Shown here: positions 23,366 to 35,924 of the stretch, piece by piece
Numbering within the stretch: position 1 is the first letter of the stretch
How the letters are laid out: every line of letters begins with the position of its first letter
NCBI GenBank assembly: GCA_963556195.1
Contig: OY744523.1
Location: 77,580,445-77,644,444 of the forward strand
Direction of reading: 5' to 3'
Source: Sepiola atlantica
Taxonomy: Eukaryota; Mollusca; Cephalopoda; Sepiida; Sepiolidae
DNA length: 64,000 nt
Made by a program: the position numbers and the translations under genes
Notes under the pieces: model-generated
Databases searched by the model: none
What the model saw: only the letters and a program-made list of their open reading frames with translations
Told to the model about the DNA's origin: nothing

Positions 23366-24308
23366 TGTTGTGGGGTACAAATCACCCCTATTGAAGAACT
23401 AATGGAAGCAACCATCTATAATAAATACCATGGTTGCAAAGACTCAAACAGAGGACATTCCTATCATGTGAGAGTCCTCGTACCACGTGTGGTATCTGTT
23501 CCGATGGATACTACACCCTATAGACCGGTGTTGTCTTGGCCTTCGGGGCATGATTCCGCCGGTCTATGGGTCTGTCCTGTGCAGTTCTAGGAGGTCCACC
23601 CTCCCAGGCTTTGCCTCTCCTCTTTGGGGAGGAGTAAGTTTATAGCTTACTGCCTGAGGCGCCCCTACCGGGGAATGCCGACGGGGCTGCCCAGGCAGTT
23701 TTTAGTGGCTAAAGCGCTCACCTCTCGGGCGCTGGCTTTTCAAATCCCACTTTCCGACCTTGTGTCACATACTCCTATAGTGGGTAGGTGTTAAATATAG
23801 AGGACATTCCTATTATGTGAGAGTCCTCGTACCACGTGTGGTATCTGTTCCGATGGATACTACATCCTATAGACCGGTGTTGTCTTGGCCTTCGGGGCAT
23901 GATTCCGCCGGTCTATGGGTCTGTCCTGTGCAATTCTAGGAGGTCCACCCTCCCAGGCTTTGCCTCTCCTCTTTGGGGAGGAGTAAGTTTATAGCTTACT
24001 GCCTGAGGCGCCCCTACCGGGGAATGCCGACGGGGCTGTCCAGGCAATTTTTAATAGCTAAAGCGCTCACCTTCTCGGGCGCTGGCTTTTCAAATCCCAC
24101 TTTCCGACCTTGTGTCACATACTCCTATAGTGGGTAGGTGTTAAATAAAGGACATTCCTATTCATGTTTTACCGCATGGTAGGAATCCGGTCATCTACTA
24201 CCACATTTAGTTGCGTTACTGTATTGCTATGAATAAATACATTGTATATTTTAACCTGTCACAATTTGTGGTTGTTATCTTTGTGACCCCTAGCACGGGT
24301 CTATAACA
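23366..24308 (+). repeat. 5' LTR with two 349-bp internal units
   Basis: 943 bp, from TGTTGTGGGGTAC to GGGTCTATAACA. It contains two tandem 349-bp units (about 23451-23799 and 23800-24148), each starting at GAGGACATTCCTAT and ending near GGTAGGTGTTAAATA. An AATAAA signal lies at 24232-24237. A 245-bp LTR at 63679-63923 matches only the outer parts, so the two units are an insertion into the LTR. Confidence 0.92.
23451..24148 (+). repeat. two copies of a 349-bp structured unit within the 5' LTR
   Basis: Each unit holds several short hairpins: TAGACCGG with CCGGTCTA, GTACCACGTGTGGTATC, CTCCT with AGGAG, AGTAAG with CTTACT, and CCCC with GGGG. A weak tRNA-like part follows: TAGTGGCTAAAGCGCTC (about 23705-23721) then TTTTCAAATCC (about 23739-23749), resembling A and B boxes. 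The unit is flanked by GAGGACATTCCTAT, which occurs once in the short LTR. That is the pattern expected of a retroposed insert with a target duplication of about 14 bp, later doubled. Confidence 0.75.
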
Positions 24309-25200
24309 CTGGCGACGAGAAATTTAGTAAAGAACATACGTGAGGATTTTGAGTTTATACCAGTCACGAAAAACTGGCTACCAGGATTACTCAAGAAAGT
24401 TACGGGATCATTCGACAAAAAACTGAATAACGAAGATTCGGGCAAGGATTTACTTGAAAAAAAAACGTCAAACAACAAAAGACGTCGTCAAAAAAGTCTT
24501 ATCTTGCTATTAAAAAAAAAAGCCACAAGAAGCCTAAACTACGAGTTAAAACGGAACTCATAAATGGCGTGGATTTACGACAACTGAAAAAAAACAAAAA
24601 AAACGAGTCAAAGTTTCAGTAAGTACAAAAAAAAAATTGTTCGTTCTAAAAAGATTGTCTTAAAAAGGCATTAGCATTGAAAAACAAAATTAAAATGTTA
24701 CGTCGGATTTTTCCGATTAAAATAAATTTTTCTCTGACTGACTGGCACGTTGAAAAAAAACAACACTTTCGACAAGCAGGTACGGCATAACACTTTGTGT
24801 TAATGAGAAAATATGATATTCTGTTACGCACTTAAAGCGGAAATTATGGCCAATATTTAAATAAATGCTATGAACTCGTTTTTTTTCACAAAAAAAAACT
24901 AATTCTTTGTAAAAGAAAAAAAAGTGTACGTTCAACAAAGATTTGAACTAAATACTTACACGTTACGAAATGAAATTTGAAGAAAAAAAAAAAAAAAAAG
25001 GTCAAACTTTTTTCTGTATAAACACAAACGCTGAATTATTTTCTAGTGGAAAATTGCCACACAAAGAAAAAAATAAATTAAGGAAATACTCGTCAATATA
25101 ACCAGATACAAAAATTGTAAAAGTTTTTTTTGTAGAGTTATTACTATAGAAAAATTGGTTTGTTTCTGAAAACGTTTTTTTTGTCATAAAAAAAAAAAAA
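24309..25200 (+). promoter_or_regulatory. primer-binding region and A-rich leader
   Basis: CTGGCGACGAGAAATTT directly follows the LTR and is in the position of a tRNA primer-binding site. The next 850 bases are a leader with many A runs of 7 to 17 and no credible coding frame on the plus strand. The minus-strand open frames here are artefacts of the A-richness. Confidence 0.6.
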
Positions 25201-25678
25201 ATGGAGGATTTTCAAAACAGATTTTGGAAATTATAAAACTTCAACAAAATCAACAATTAGAACTTGAAAAAAGGTTTCGAGAAGAACAATTGATAGTACA
25301 GAAACAAAATGACGAGAAGCGGTTAAGTTTAATGAAATACTTCGAGGAAAAACAGGGAAGAGAAAGTAAAGAATTGATGAAATACGCCGCGGAAGAAAAG
25401 AAAGAAATGAACGAACAAATATTGGAATTGAAAAAATTACATTTAGAGCATAAAAACCAATCAGATAAAAAAATGGATTTGTTAACGCAAGTTTTAATGA
25501 ATAAGGACAACGGACAGGCTTTTTTCAAAATGCGATCTGGTCAACCATTGATACATTTCGCTATGCTCCTGAGGAAGACCTAACGTTTGAAGTATACTTC
25601 AGAAGATTTGAAGACTTATTCAAGATTGATTGTGGTTCATGGACGGATCAAAAGAAGGTTCGTTTATTACTACGGAAG
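25201..25678 (+). pseudogene. gag: gag N-terminal part, frameshifted
   Basis: An ATG at 25201 starts a gag-like frame that stops after 11 codons. The long frame resumes one register away at about 25224, which indicates loss of one base in the T run near 25222-25225. Residues from 25224 to 25583 form a charged helical or coiled-coil region rich in Glu, Lys and Gln (L-E-L-E-K-R-F-R-E-E-Q and similar). A second register change at about 25545-25580 moves into the frame of the next entry, which is open well upstream of 25679. The cut between the two entries is for convenience; they are one gene. Confidence 0.75.
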
Positions 25679-27226
25679 TTGGGTGCATCCGAACATAACA
25701 AATTCGTGGATTATATTTTGCCAAGAAAAACCAACGAATTGTCGTTTGACGAGGCAGTCAAACTGTTAATGGAGTTATACTGTCCAAAGACAAGCCTTTT
25801 CCATAAAAGATGGAAATGTATGAATATTACACATAAGGAAAATCAGGATTATACGACTTTTGCGTCTATAGTTAATAAAAACTGTGACGACTTCAAGTTG
25901 TCATCATTAACGGCAGATAATTTTAGATGCCTAATATTCACACAAGGTTTGATAGCCACAAAAGACGCCGATATAAGACGTTGTGCTCTAAATAAACTGG
26001 AATTAGAACCTGATTTAACGCTTCAGAAACTGGCTGAAGATTGTCAACGGTTCGTGGCAGTGAAACAAGATTCCCGAAACATAGAGGAAGCAGGTATCGC
26101 TCACATTAAAAAGATACGCTCCAAAAATAAAGGACACTCACCCGCCATCTATTACCAACCAAGAGGCAAAAAGAACCCTTCACAAAATTATCAGGATAGA
26201 CAAAAGCCTAGGACCCCTTGTAGTAAATGTGGAGGACCTCATGGGTACAATGCATGTTGGTACCATAAGAAAATAACGTGTGACCTATGCAAACGAGCAG
26301 GGCACAAGGCCTCATATTGCAGAGCAAAAGTAGGAAAAAAGAACTACATAAAAACTGCAAAAAGGGACCCTTCACCAACAGAGAACATAAGGAAATACGT
26401 TACGGTGAGAATCGGAAATAGAGAAGTAAATCTGCAACTCGATTCAGGGTCGGATATATCGATTATAAATGTTCACACGTGGAAGAAATTAGGTAAGCCC
26501 ACGATGATGAAGACGAATAAAATCGCAAGATCGGTAACTGGTGAAAAGATACATTTTGAAGATGAATTAATTATTAATGTTTCACTAAAAAGAAAGACAA
26601 AAAAGTTAAAAGTATTCGTTCTTAGGAACACATCAAATTTATTTGGATCTGACTGGATCCAAGAATTTGAATTATGGGACTCGCCAATGAGTGATTTTTG
26701 TCAAAAAGTCGAAAATTTAACGGCCGAAGCCGACAAACTAAAAAAAGATCTAAAAAAATCTTTTCCAAGTGTTTTTTCTGAAAAGCTTGGATGCTGCACG
26801 AAAATAAAAGCGAGATTCGAATTGCTGGATGAAGCAAAACCAATATTCAAAAAACCGCCGAATACTACAGTTCCTAAAAAGAGGTATTTACCTGGGGAAA
26901 AGGTATTTTTCCAGGTACACAAAAATAATAGTATGATGTGGGAACTAGGAAAGGTCAAGCAGAGGATCGGGCGGATGGTTTACATAATCGAAGGTCCAAA
27001 ATTCACTCAGAAGAAGCATTTGAACCAAATTCGGAAATGTGTCACTGATGACGACAGACAACCTCCTGTTGAACAAGAAGAAGTAATGGACCATATATAT
27101 GACACGTTCGACCTGGTAACACCACAAGCAGCCGGACAACGCCGATCTTCCAGAGAAAGAAAAAGGATCGATCCCATAGAGATCAATCCCAGAAAAAAGA
27201 GCTATACGATCATTCCAGGGGAATGA
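25679..27226 (+). pseudogene. gag-pol: gag-protease fused by deletion to integrase C-terminus
   Basis: One open frame of 515 codons. Residues 1-140 are gag capsid-like. Zinc knuckles follow at 181-193 (CX2CX3HX4C) and 201-214 (CX2CX4HX4C). The aspartic protease has L-D-S-G-S-D at 254-259. Residues 357-395 look like the very start of RT (S-F-P-S-V-F-S-E-K-L-G). At about residue 395-398 (near 26861-26872) the sequence jumps to an integrase C-terminal domain with P-G-E-K-V-F, a Trp, G-K-V-K-Q-R-I-G and H-L-N-Q-I-R. The RT palm, RNase H and integrase core are deleted, and the junction is in frame. The tail ends in TGA at 27224-27226, just before the purine tract. The first codon at 25679 is TTG, not a real start. 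Confidence 0.88.
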
Positions 27227-27233
27227 AAAGCTC

Positions 27234-27243
27234 GGGAGGGGGG
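27234..27243 (+). promoter_or_regulatory. polypurine tract
   Basis: GGGAGGGGGG lies directly before the TG of the 3' LTR, the normal position for the plus-strand DNA primer in LTR retroelements. The same tract is present in the partial element at the right end. Confidence 0.85.
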
Positions 27244-28190
27244 TGTTGTGGGGTACAAATCACCCTTATTGAAGAACTAATGGAAGCAACCATCTATAAT
27301 AAATACCATGGTTGCAAAGACTCAAACAGAGGACATTCCTATTATGTGAGAGTCCTAGTACCACGTGTGGTATCTGTTTTGATGGATACTACACCCTATA
27401 GACCGGTGTTGTCTTGGCCTTCGGGGCATGATTCCGCCGGTCTATGGGTCTGTCCTGTGCAGTTCTAGGAGGTCCACCCTCCCAGGCTTTGCCTCTCCTC
27501 TTTGGGGAGGAGTAAGTTGATAGCTTACTGCCTGAGGCGCCCCTACCGGGGAATGCCGACGGGGCTGTCCAGGCAATTTTTAATGGCTAAAGCGCTCACG
27601 TTCTCGGGCGCCGGCTTTTCAAATCCCACTTTCCAACCTTGTGTCACATACTCCTATAGTGGGTAGGTGTTAAATATTGAGGACATTCCTATTCATGTGA
27701 GAGTCCTCGTACCACGTGTGGTATCTGATCCGATGGATACTACACCCTATAGACCGGCGTTGTCTTGGCCTTCGGGGCATGATTCCGCCGGTCTATGGGT
27801 CTGTCCTGTGCAGTTCTAGGAGGTCCACCCTCCCAGGCTTTGCCTCTCCTCTTTGAGGAGGAGTAAGTTGATAGCTTACTGCCTGAGGCGCCCCTACCGG
27901 GGAATGCCGACGGGGCTGTCCAGGCAATTTTTAATGGCTAAAGCGCTCACGTTCTCGGGCGCTGGCTTTTCAAATCCCACTTTCCGACCTTGTGTCACAT
28001 ACTCCTATAGTGGGTAGGTGTTAAATATTGAGGACATTCCTATTCATGTTTTACCGCATGGTAGGAATCCGGTCATCTCCTACCACATTTAGTGGCGTTA
28101 CTGTATTGCTATGAATAAATACATTGTATTTTTTAACCTGTCACAATTTGTGGTTGTTATCTTTGTGACCCCTAGCACGGGTCTACAACA
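27244..28190 (+). repeat. 3' LTR with two 349-bp internal units
   Basis: 947 bp, with the same structure as the 5' LTR, including both internal units, and scattered substitutions between the two. AATAAA lies at 28114-28119. It ends GGGTCTACAACA. Confidence 0.92.
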
Positions 28191-28195
28191 ATAAC
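28191..28195. repeat. target-site duplication, right (ATAAC)
   Basis: Matches 23361-23365. Confidence 0.85.
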
Positions 28196-31100
28196 AATAT
28201 ATCAATAGATTATTATGTATAAATATACATGATAAAGGCTTTACTATTAATCAATTTCCAGCTTATAAAAGAAAGGTTTAATTTTCAATTCTCTAGGTAA
28301 TGCAGTAACCAACCATATGAATGTTACGTTATTCTAAAATTAAAATAATTTTTTAATTTTTCTGATGAAACGCTGTGTACAAACACTGGGTACAAACATT
28401 CTGGACTTCTTCAACTAAAATAAAATAAAAAGTTATTTGTTTTTATATCAATAAAAATCGCAACTACATGCCCAACTCTACTACATGAAGAATTCACAAC
28501 ATATTTTTACCTAGATACAACCAAAATAAACTTTAGAATTGTTAACACCATTTGCAATGTGATTGAGTGATCTAAGCTTCAACTGATAAAAAACCGTGAG
28601 AGAAAGAGAGAATGAGAATGTTTATAGGGATCGACCACGTGTGACCGGTGTGATTTGCCATCCATAAAAGAGGGGCTTAATGGAAGTTGACAGAAGGACT
28701 TGAAGGACTAAGATCATTGAGCATAATGATGAGTATTGAAAACGGTGGAGGAAAAGCCACTACGCAATTAAGATCCAGTGGCAGATACGTTGTTGCATTG
28801 AATACGGTGTCACCTGAGAAAAGTATATCACATAACAAAGTTCCAGTGCTGAGTATGTTGTCTCTCTCTTTCTTTTTCTTTTCTTGAAGAGTAGAAAGTA
28901 GACCTTGAGATTACTTTCAGCAGCCTTGTAACTTTTACTTCCCCCTACATATTCCATTTAGTCCTTAGATTCTATGAGCGATGTTCTGATAAAGGGGGAC
29001 GAATTGCCGTTTCTTGGGTTGATTATCTATCTCATTAACCCTTATCCTTGGGTGGCTTTTAGTCTTGATAAGTGGTTACTCATTAATAAATAAACAATGC
29101 TAATCAAAAATATACAAGGTCTTTACACAAATCATATACAGAATTATGTAGATCTTCTTATGAGAAAAAATAAATAAAATTAATTAATTTTGAAGAAATA
29201 TATGAACACACTTCTTACCCAATTTGATTTATATTTTATAAAGCTTCAATAAAAAAAAGGTGAAACCATTTCGATATAGAGTTCACTAAGTTCTATTTCT
29301 GAATAAAATAAACAAATATCTTTATCATAATGTTCAATTTATGATTCTCTTTGAAACTGAATTATTGTGAAAACTAGACATTTGAGAATATACATCTCTA
29401 TGGTTTACCTTTTGTTTGATCTATATTGTCTGTATAAATAGAAAGAGAAAAACGGGAAGCGAGGAATTGAAAGATAAACACTTTCTCAGATTGATAATAA
29501 GAAATACAAGAATGTCCTGGTATTTTGTTGATTTTAGTCATTTGTCGGCACAGAAAAACAGTCAAAGAAAAGTAAAAATTCTATTCTATTCTATGCCCTT
29601 TGTATATACACACCTGTACCTTCAAATGATGATTGCATGGGCTCATATATATATTGAAATCTCTTGTTGACACACATGATAGCTTTGTGATTATTGGGTC
29701 GAAGGCTATCAGTTTTACAATTTTCAATGTCGAATACTGACTGTGCTTGGAAATACAATATCAAAGAAAAACATCAGATCCTTGTGGGAAATATCAAATG
29801 TGTTTCATCTGACTTTTTGTGTTTTTATGATCTGTTTTCCCCAATCTTTATTAACGTGTTCATTGCATATTGGTACATACAAGCTGTGGTCAAAAAAGTT
29901 ATTAGACTAATATTTTTCAAAATGGCAACCCTGATTGAAAGCAATGATCAATATTGACTAAAAGCAAACATGAGAGCTAGGGACCTCCAAAGCTAACTAT
30001 AGAATTTACCCCCCTCCATATGTAACACGATGTAACTTTAATATAGGTTTATATTATCATCATAACTGTTTTTCCACTCAAAAGAAGAAACATAGAATAA
30101 ACTGCTGATGTTTTTTTTTAATTTTTCAGCGTACGAAAATAATTAAAATGAGAAACTAAAAACGTGTGTACTTTATTTATGCCTTAAAACAACGTTCCTA
30201 TATAGTGACCAATTTTTATGTGCTAACACCCATGTGTTTAATAAATCTAGCAAAAATCAAGTAATGGGCAGATTTTCACGAAATTTTCGATACTTATGGA
30301 TTATTGGTTTAATTTATCTTTGATATGTTTTTTCTTGTAAACTATATTAGGGGGGATATTTTTTTCTATGTGATTCCCCCGCCCTTATTTCATTTTATGA
30401 AATCTGAACAAAATATATTCTGATCGATCGAAATTTTAACTTTATATAAAGCGAAAGAGTGTTATAAAACACATCAGATTTACCTATGTTTTTATTGGTA
30501 AACACTTTTGGGTAAAGTATCCGTGAATTCATAAATAAAAAGTGTAAAGTTTACTGTAAACAATAGCCCCCGCACAGTTACTCAGTTGTTCTTGAAGTCT
30601 TACTCGTGTTCATGATGTTCTGGTCATGTCTGCCCTGTATGTGTGTTGTTTCTGTGCACATTTGATTTGTCTTTTCTTCCTTCTGTTAATCGTTCTACCT
30701 TCCTGCTTGTGCTCCAATAGCAGAGATGTAATCGGAAAATACCAATTCAAATAGCACAAACATCAAATCAGTATTTTAGGATAGTTGTTATCTTGAATAC
30801 GTGTATTGAATACTAAGGGAAAATTTGAAGAAAACTCAAATTCAATTCATTCTTTATTTCTATCTTAGTAAACACAAGTGCAGTCTTGATACTTTTTGAA
30901 CATGTTATTTGTATTATTTGCATCCATTTTTTCAATGTGGCCATACCATCAAAGTTTCCTGTTCTGCACACATCTCACTATACTGTCCAGATTTAATCTT
31001 CCTCTAAGGTGATTAGATTTAAGCCTGTCTTTAAGACTCACATTATACCGCCATCGTATCATTCATATATCATTTATCTCCATGCAACACATGTCCTCAA

Positions 31101-33277
31101 CCCTCGCTAGCCAGATTTCACTTCTTCACAGTTTTAAGACGTTTATTTCTCAGCTTATTAAGAAAGATTTTTGTTTAATGAGCTCCAGTATACGAAGTTT
31201 ACAAATATGTAAGGATGTAAACAAAGTAACATCACGAACACGAGCAAGACTTCAAGAACAACTGGGTAATACTATGTCTATGTAATCCACACAACCGACG
31301 ACTGCCCAAGTGAGGAAATATGCCCACTTTTATCAGGCCAAACACGTCAGTGGTTGGCTACTGAAGCGAATCATTTGCATAATCTTACAGGGCTCAAAGC
31401 TTTAAGTTAAAATGATTTTCTATCAATTGTTCTAATTTTTTTTTTATTCAACCATAATTCTGTGGATATTTAGCCTGAACATAAGTTTATAGTTTGTTAT
31501 TTAAACATAATTGTCTAAAAAAATACTACTAAATTTGACAATAACTTCTTCAAAAATATTTATTTATTCTGTAGTAAATATTAAAAACCTGATCCCTTAC
31601 TAAATCAATCCACACTTTATGCTTAAATAATGAAACACTTTGAAAATAATTGTTTTTATTATATCATTTTATTTGTACATATATGTAGAATAAAATATAA
31701 ATGGTGTATCGGATATCCACACGGCCTGATATATTTTGTTCATTTCAAACATTAGACATTGATGTCCATATTGTGAGTTAGTTAAATTTGTCCCGAAAAT
31801 AATATTAACATGTTAAAAAAAAATCAAAGACACAAAAATCTGCAATAAACTGATTTTATGTGCTGTTTACAAATTTGTTGAATCTCTTAACGATTTTATT
31901 CTTTTCATAAGTTGTCAGAAATCACTAAAAACATTTTATTATAAACGCACATCCATAGTATTTTTCTTAAAATTTGGAGAAAAAGAATCTGAAATTACTA
32001 CAAATTAATTTTTTCGTCAAAAATTAATTCTATTTTTTATATATCTATGGGTGGAGCACTCTGATGGAGGAAATGATCATTTTCACTTAAGTGTAAAGAT
32101 TCTTCTATAAAAGAATTGAATCTTCTAACGTTATAAAAAAAAAATAAAAAAATGAAAAAAACATTTGTTTAAAAGCAATATTTCTTACATTTACAGCAGC
32201 AGATAAGTTTACTCAGAGGTTTAGGCTTCGGTCTGTTACAATCTGTAGTGATTAAGGTTCGAATCTAGAGGTTGCTGCACCGCTGCATCTAGCCACACTA
32301 ATTTATCGTAAAAAAACTAAGCATCCAGTAAAATTACAAATGAGTTCAACCGCATGGAATAATTTATTTACTTCAGCACAATTACTTCAAGAATATCTCT
32401 TAAGCAATGCATTAATCCACTTGAGTAAGTATATGAATAGAGTACGGGAACCAATGATTAAGAAGAAAGGGGCAGATAATCCCAGAATTAGAAATAATAA
32501 TGGTAATCACAACAAAAACTAATTAATTAAATTAGAAACATAAAATATGCAACATTAGTCTAGGTAAAAAGTCATTAGATTTATAAATCCCAGAATATCA
32601 CCTTAGATTGTCCTACAGTAAATGTAGAAAAATGAATAAAGGTGTTTTTTATATGTATTCTGGAAGGAAATTCTACCTAGAGGTCATGAGTTTGAAGTTA
32701 AGTGTAGATAAGTGTCTCCAGGTATTATTAAGAAGGGGTGACTTTGGGATCAGCTGGGGCCCCAGATAATGAGTCGATAGTTAATTGGTTAACACATGTG
32801 ATATAAGAAATATTTAAAATTAAAGCCAGTTGCTGCCAAGATGTTCGAACAGCATATCCTTCTGAAGACAGACGAACACTATAATATTGAATCCATTATG
32901 GAATGTGTAACAAACCTAAAATATGAAGACAATTATGAAAAATGTGTAATTGATAAAAATGAAACCTTTTTATGGATATTTAAAAAAATACAAGAAATAC
33001 ATAATCATTTTATTTAGACTGTGGTAATATTTAAATGAAAATATATTTGTCAATTTTTCACAGATGAAAAATGGAATTCTATCCATAAACTCTTTCAGAT
33101 AAATAGTCAAAAGTTCTATTCAAAATTTAGTTTTTCACGCATTCATATATGAATAGAATAGTGAGATTAAGTTAGAAAACTTTGAAAATTAATTGAAAGT
33201 TCATTTATTTAACAAACAAGCGAAAAAAGACATTGAGTAAAAAGTGTACAACTTGCAATTTAATTCACTGATCACAA

Positions 33278-33284
<7 letters not shown>
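28196..33284. other. AT-rich DNA without recognisable gene
   Basis: About 5 kb with only short open frames that have no recognisable content. A B-box-like AAGGTTCGAATCTAGAG at about 32255 suggests a decayed tRNA-derived SINE around 32230-32300, but no matching A box was convincing. Confidence 0.55.
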
Positions 33285-33349
<65 letters not shown>

Positions 33350-33350
33350 A
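33285..33350. repeat. (TA)n followed by (TG)n
   Basis: TA tract 33285-33337 passing into a TG tract to 33350. Confidence 0.95.
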
Positions 33351-33403
33351 GTTTGTATTACCTACTGGAGAGTTTGAATTACCTACAGGAGAATTTGAAT
33401 TAC
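33344..33403. repeat. 21-bp unit, three copies
   Basis: GTTTGNATTACCTACNGGAGA occurs twice, followed by a diverged third copy. Confidence 0.65.
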
Positions 33404-34311
33404 CTACTAAACACCGTCCTCAAGTGTCTTTGGTCTCTCTGTACAAGGGTTTGTCAGGACAATCTGACATGACGATACTTCACACTACAAGTAAACTCTG
33501 ACCAAATATTCAAAATAGCATAGTATTCCAAGCCAAATAATATCCTATCGGTATGGTTACACACTGGCCCATAGAAAAAATGGTGCATCTTCTCCAAGTG
33601 ATGTATCCTCTAGTAAGCTGGATACTCCACCAGACGAGATTAATTCTTTTCCTGGAATCCGGTAAGACCAAGGGACCACAAGAAAAATATAGTTAACTGG
33701 TCAATTGGTGAGAGGAAAAATAATGTTTCAATGTTTGACATGTAAAGGAGAATTTTAATGGAATATCCGAATATCTAGGTATCTCATATACAGATCAAGT
33801 GTTAGCTCCAGGAAGGGCCCCTTTGATTTCTGAGAACTTTGACTGAAATAAAATGAAACAAAATATATATATATAATTTTTAATTTGTCTTAAGATTCAG
33901 ATTGAATAAAGATTTTTCAGTGATAAACATTTAATTTGTAACATTAAAAGCATTTGAAACCAGCACATCCCGACAACAGCGCTCTTCCCCTTCATGAATT
34001 ACAGCTAAATATTGAGTTATTGCCTTTAATTAAATTTAGAAAATCTAATTATGTAGTTAAACATTTGCTTTTATGTTGTAAATAAAAAGTAATTTAATTA
34101 ACACAAACTTCATTAAGTTCTTACCATCATTATCTTAGTTGCCATTTTATTTATACTGAGTCAGATGATAGCTAAGGCAGTTGTCTAGGAATGTTCCTCA
34201 ATTAAATCACTTTTTATTATACAAAAACGTTCATACTAAAAACAGTTTACACAGGAGTTTTTTATAACATCCGCCAATGTAGAGGTTATGTTTTCGGTTG
34301 AGTTTGTTTAT
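33404..34311. other. AT-rich DNA, no gene seen
   Basis: No recognisable coding content or structural RNA. Confidence 0.5.
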
Positions 34312-34385
34312 TTGTGTACAGCCTAGCTTGACTAATTGTGTACAGCCTAGCTGTACTAATTGTGTACAGCCTAGCTTGACTAATT
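34312..34385. repeat. 24-bp tandem repeat, three copies
   Basis: TTGTGTACAGCCTAGCTTG with a short spacer, repeated three times. It precedes a segment with CAAGGTCAAGGTCACATC, which looks like an old dispersed repeat reaching to about 34870. Confidence 0.75.
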
Positions 34386-35313
34386 GTCACCAAACTTGGT
34401 AAAAATACCGGTCATGGTCTAACTTCGAAGTTATTGATTTAATTTCTCGATTTAATTTTGGAATATTTAGGTTAAATATCAAGGTCAAGGTCACATCAAA
34501 GGTGAACATCACACTTTTGGCGATAACTTTAGTTCTATTAACCATAGAGACTCATTACTTGGCCCATACTGTAGCCAATGAAGTCTCGCATTTTATATTA
34601 ACATTGACCTTTGACCTAAATTTTGAAAAGTCCGATCATTATCGAAAGTTTTGACGGAATTTAAACTTCCGATTTTTCCAAATTTGATGTATGGATCTGA
34701 TGCTCTTTGATTACAGTAACAGCGATGCAAAATCTCAGCCTGGCCAGATAAATAGATTCTGAGTTATTAACGTTTCCATGGAATAACTTCGGGAATGCTT
34801 CATACAATATGGAGAAGTAAGAACCAGATAAGACTTTGGCCCATCCTTACATTTTCAAGCGGGAGTATGCAGTCTCACGACTGACTTATTTTTTTTCTAG
34901 TAATTTATTACTGATTTTAATACAGTCAGCACTAGGTATGTTCAGAAGCGCCTTGGAGGACTCTTTATTTTTATTTGATGCCCCTTAACTATACTTAAAA
35001 TATTATTAAAGCAAACGATAAGCCGCTTTAACAATAAAAATATATTACAGAAGAAAAGTTAATGCAAAACTTAAATTTCGTTAAATTTCCGCTTTTTTGA
35101 GAAGAACTATCTGTATGTAATTTATGGCATAAATGTTCAAGACTCAGTTAAAATTTGAATTTCTCTGATTTCTGATGATTACAGAAATAGCACATTGCAT
35201 TGTTTGATTAGAATTATTATTTCTTCATATATTAGATAGGTGTGGGTGCAATTGAAATGCACTAGTGCCACCATTTGAAAAGTAGAGCGCAATGGTGTAA
35301 TATGTAAATATTT

Positions 35314-35316
<3 letters not shown>
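34386..35316. other. AT-rich DNA, probable old dispersed repeat on the left, no gene
   Basis: No coding content recognised. Confidence 0.5.

Positions 35317-35349
<33 letters not shown>
35317..35349. repeat. (TA)n microsatellite
   Basis: TA tract abutting the 3' tail of the hammerhead-bearing repeat that runs leftward from 37030. Confidence 0.93.
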
Positions 35350-35352
<3 letters not shown>

Positions 35353-35881
35353 TTTTATTTATACAAACATTATTGGTTACATATGTGCATACATGTTTCG
35401 GTTGTACTCTTCACAGATAGTCAACCTCTTCAGACCAAAGAAGACAATGAAGTGAGATGAATTTGGAAAACTTTCCCATTAAGTAAATCATTTTTAGAGA
35501 TGAGATATGTTTATAATTTTCACAGGTCAAGCTAAGTTTTAGATTACATTCTTTACTTGTTAACTGTTTCGATTAGTTTCTATCTTTTTTTATCATTTTT
35601 ATTACCTACCGTTCCTTCTATTTCTTTCTTTTTTATTTTTTATTACCCACTTAGCTTGGATTCCTTTCTTCTCCATTTAACACTTCAAAGTTTTAATCTA
35701 CATACATACATTTGTAAGCATAAATATCTGATCTTCATATAAAATACATACATGCGAACAAATCTATGGATACACAAGTACACACATACACATACATATA
35801 TATACATATATAAAATACAACAAACACAAATATATACACATATATCCATACACGGATATACACATATATACACATACATAT

Positions 35882-35924
<43 letters not shown>

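Larger units (their letters stand above)
23366..28190 (+). mobile_element. Ty3-type LTR retrotransposon with internally deleted pol
   Basis: Long LTRs of 943 and 947 bp flank an internal region of about 2.9 kb with a gag-protease frame. A second member of the same family runs off the right end of the window (63679-64000). Boundaries are supported by TG...CA ends, the 5-bp ATAAC target duplication, a primer-site-like TGGCGACGAG directly after the 5' LTR, and a G-rich purine tract before the 3' LTR. Most of RT and all of RNase H and the integrase core are missing, so it could only move with help from a complete relative. Confidence 0.93.

Noticed and set aside
31082..31285. 67-codon open frame as a small gene
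   Set aside because: No recognisable domain, no codon bias and no splice context.
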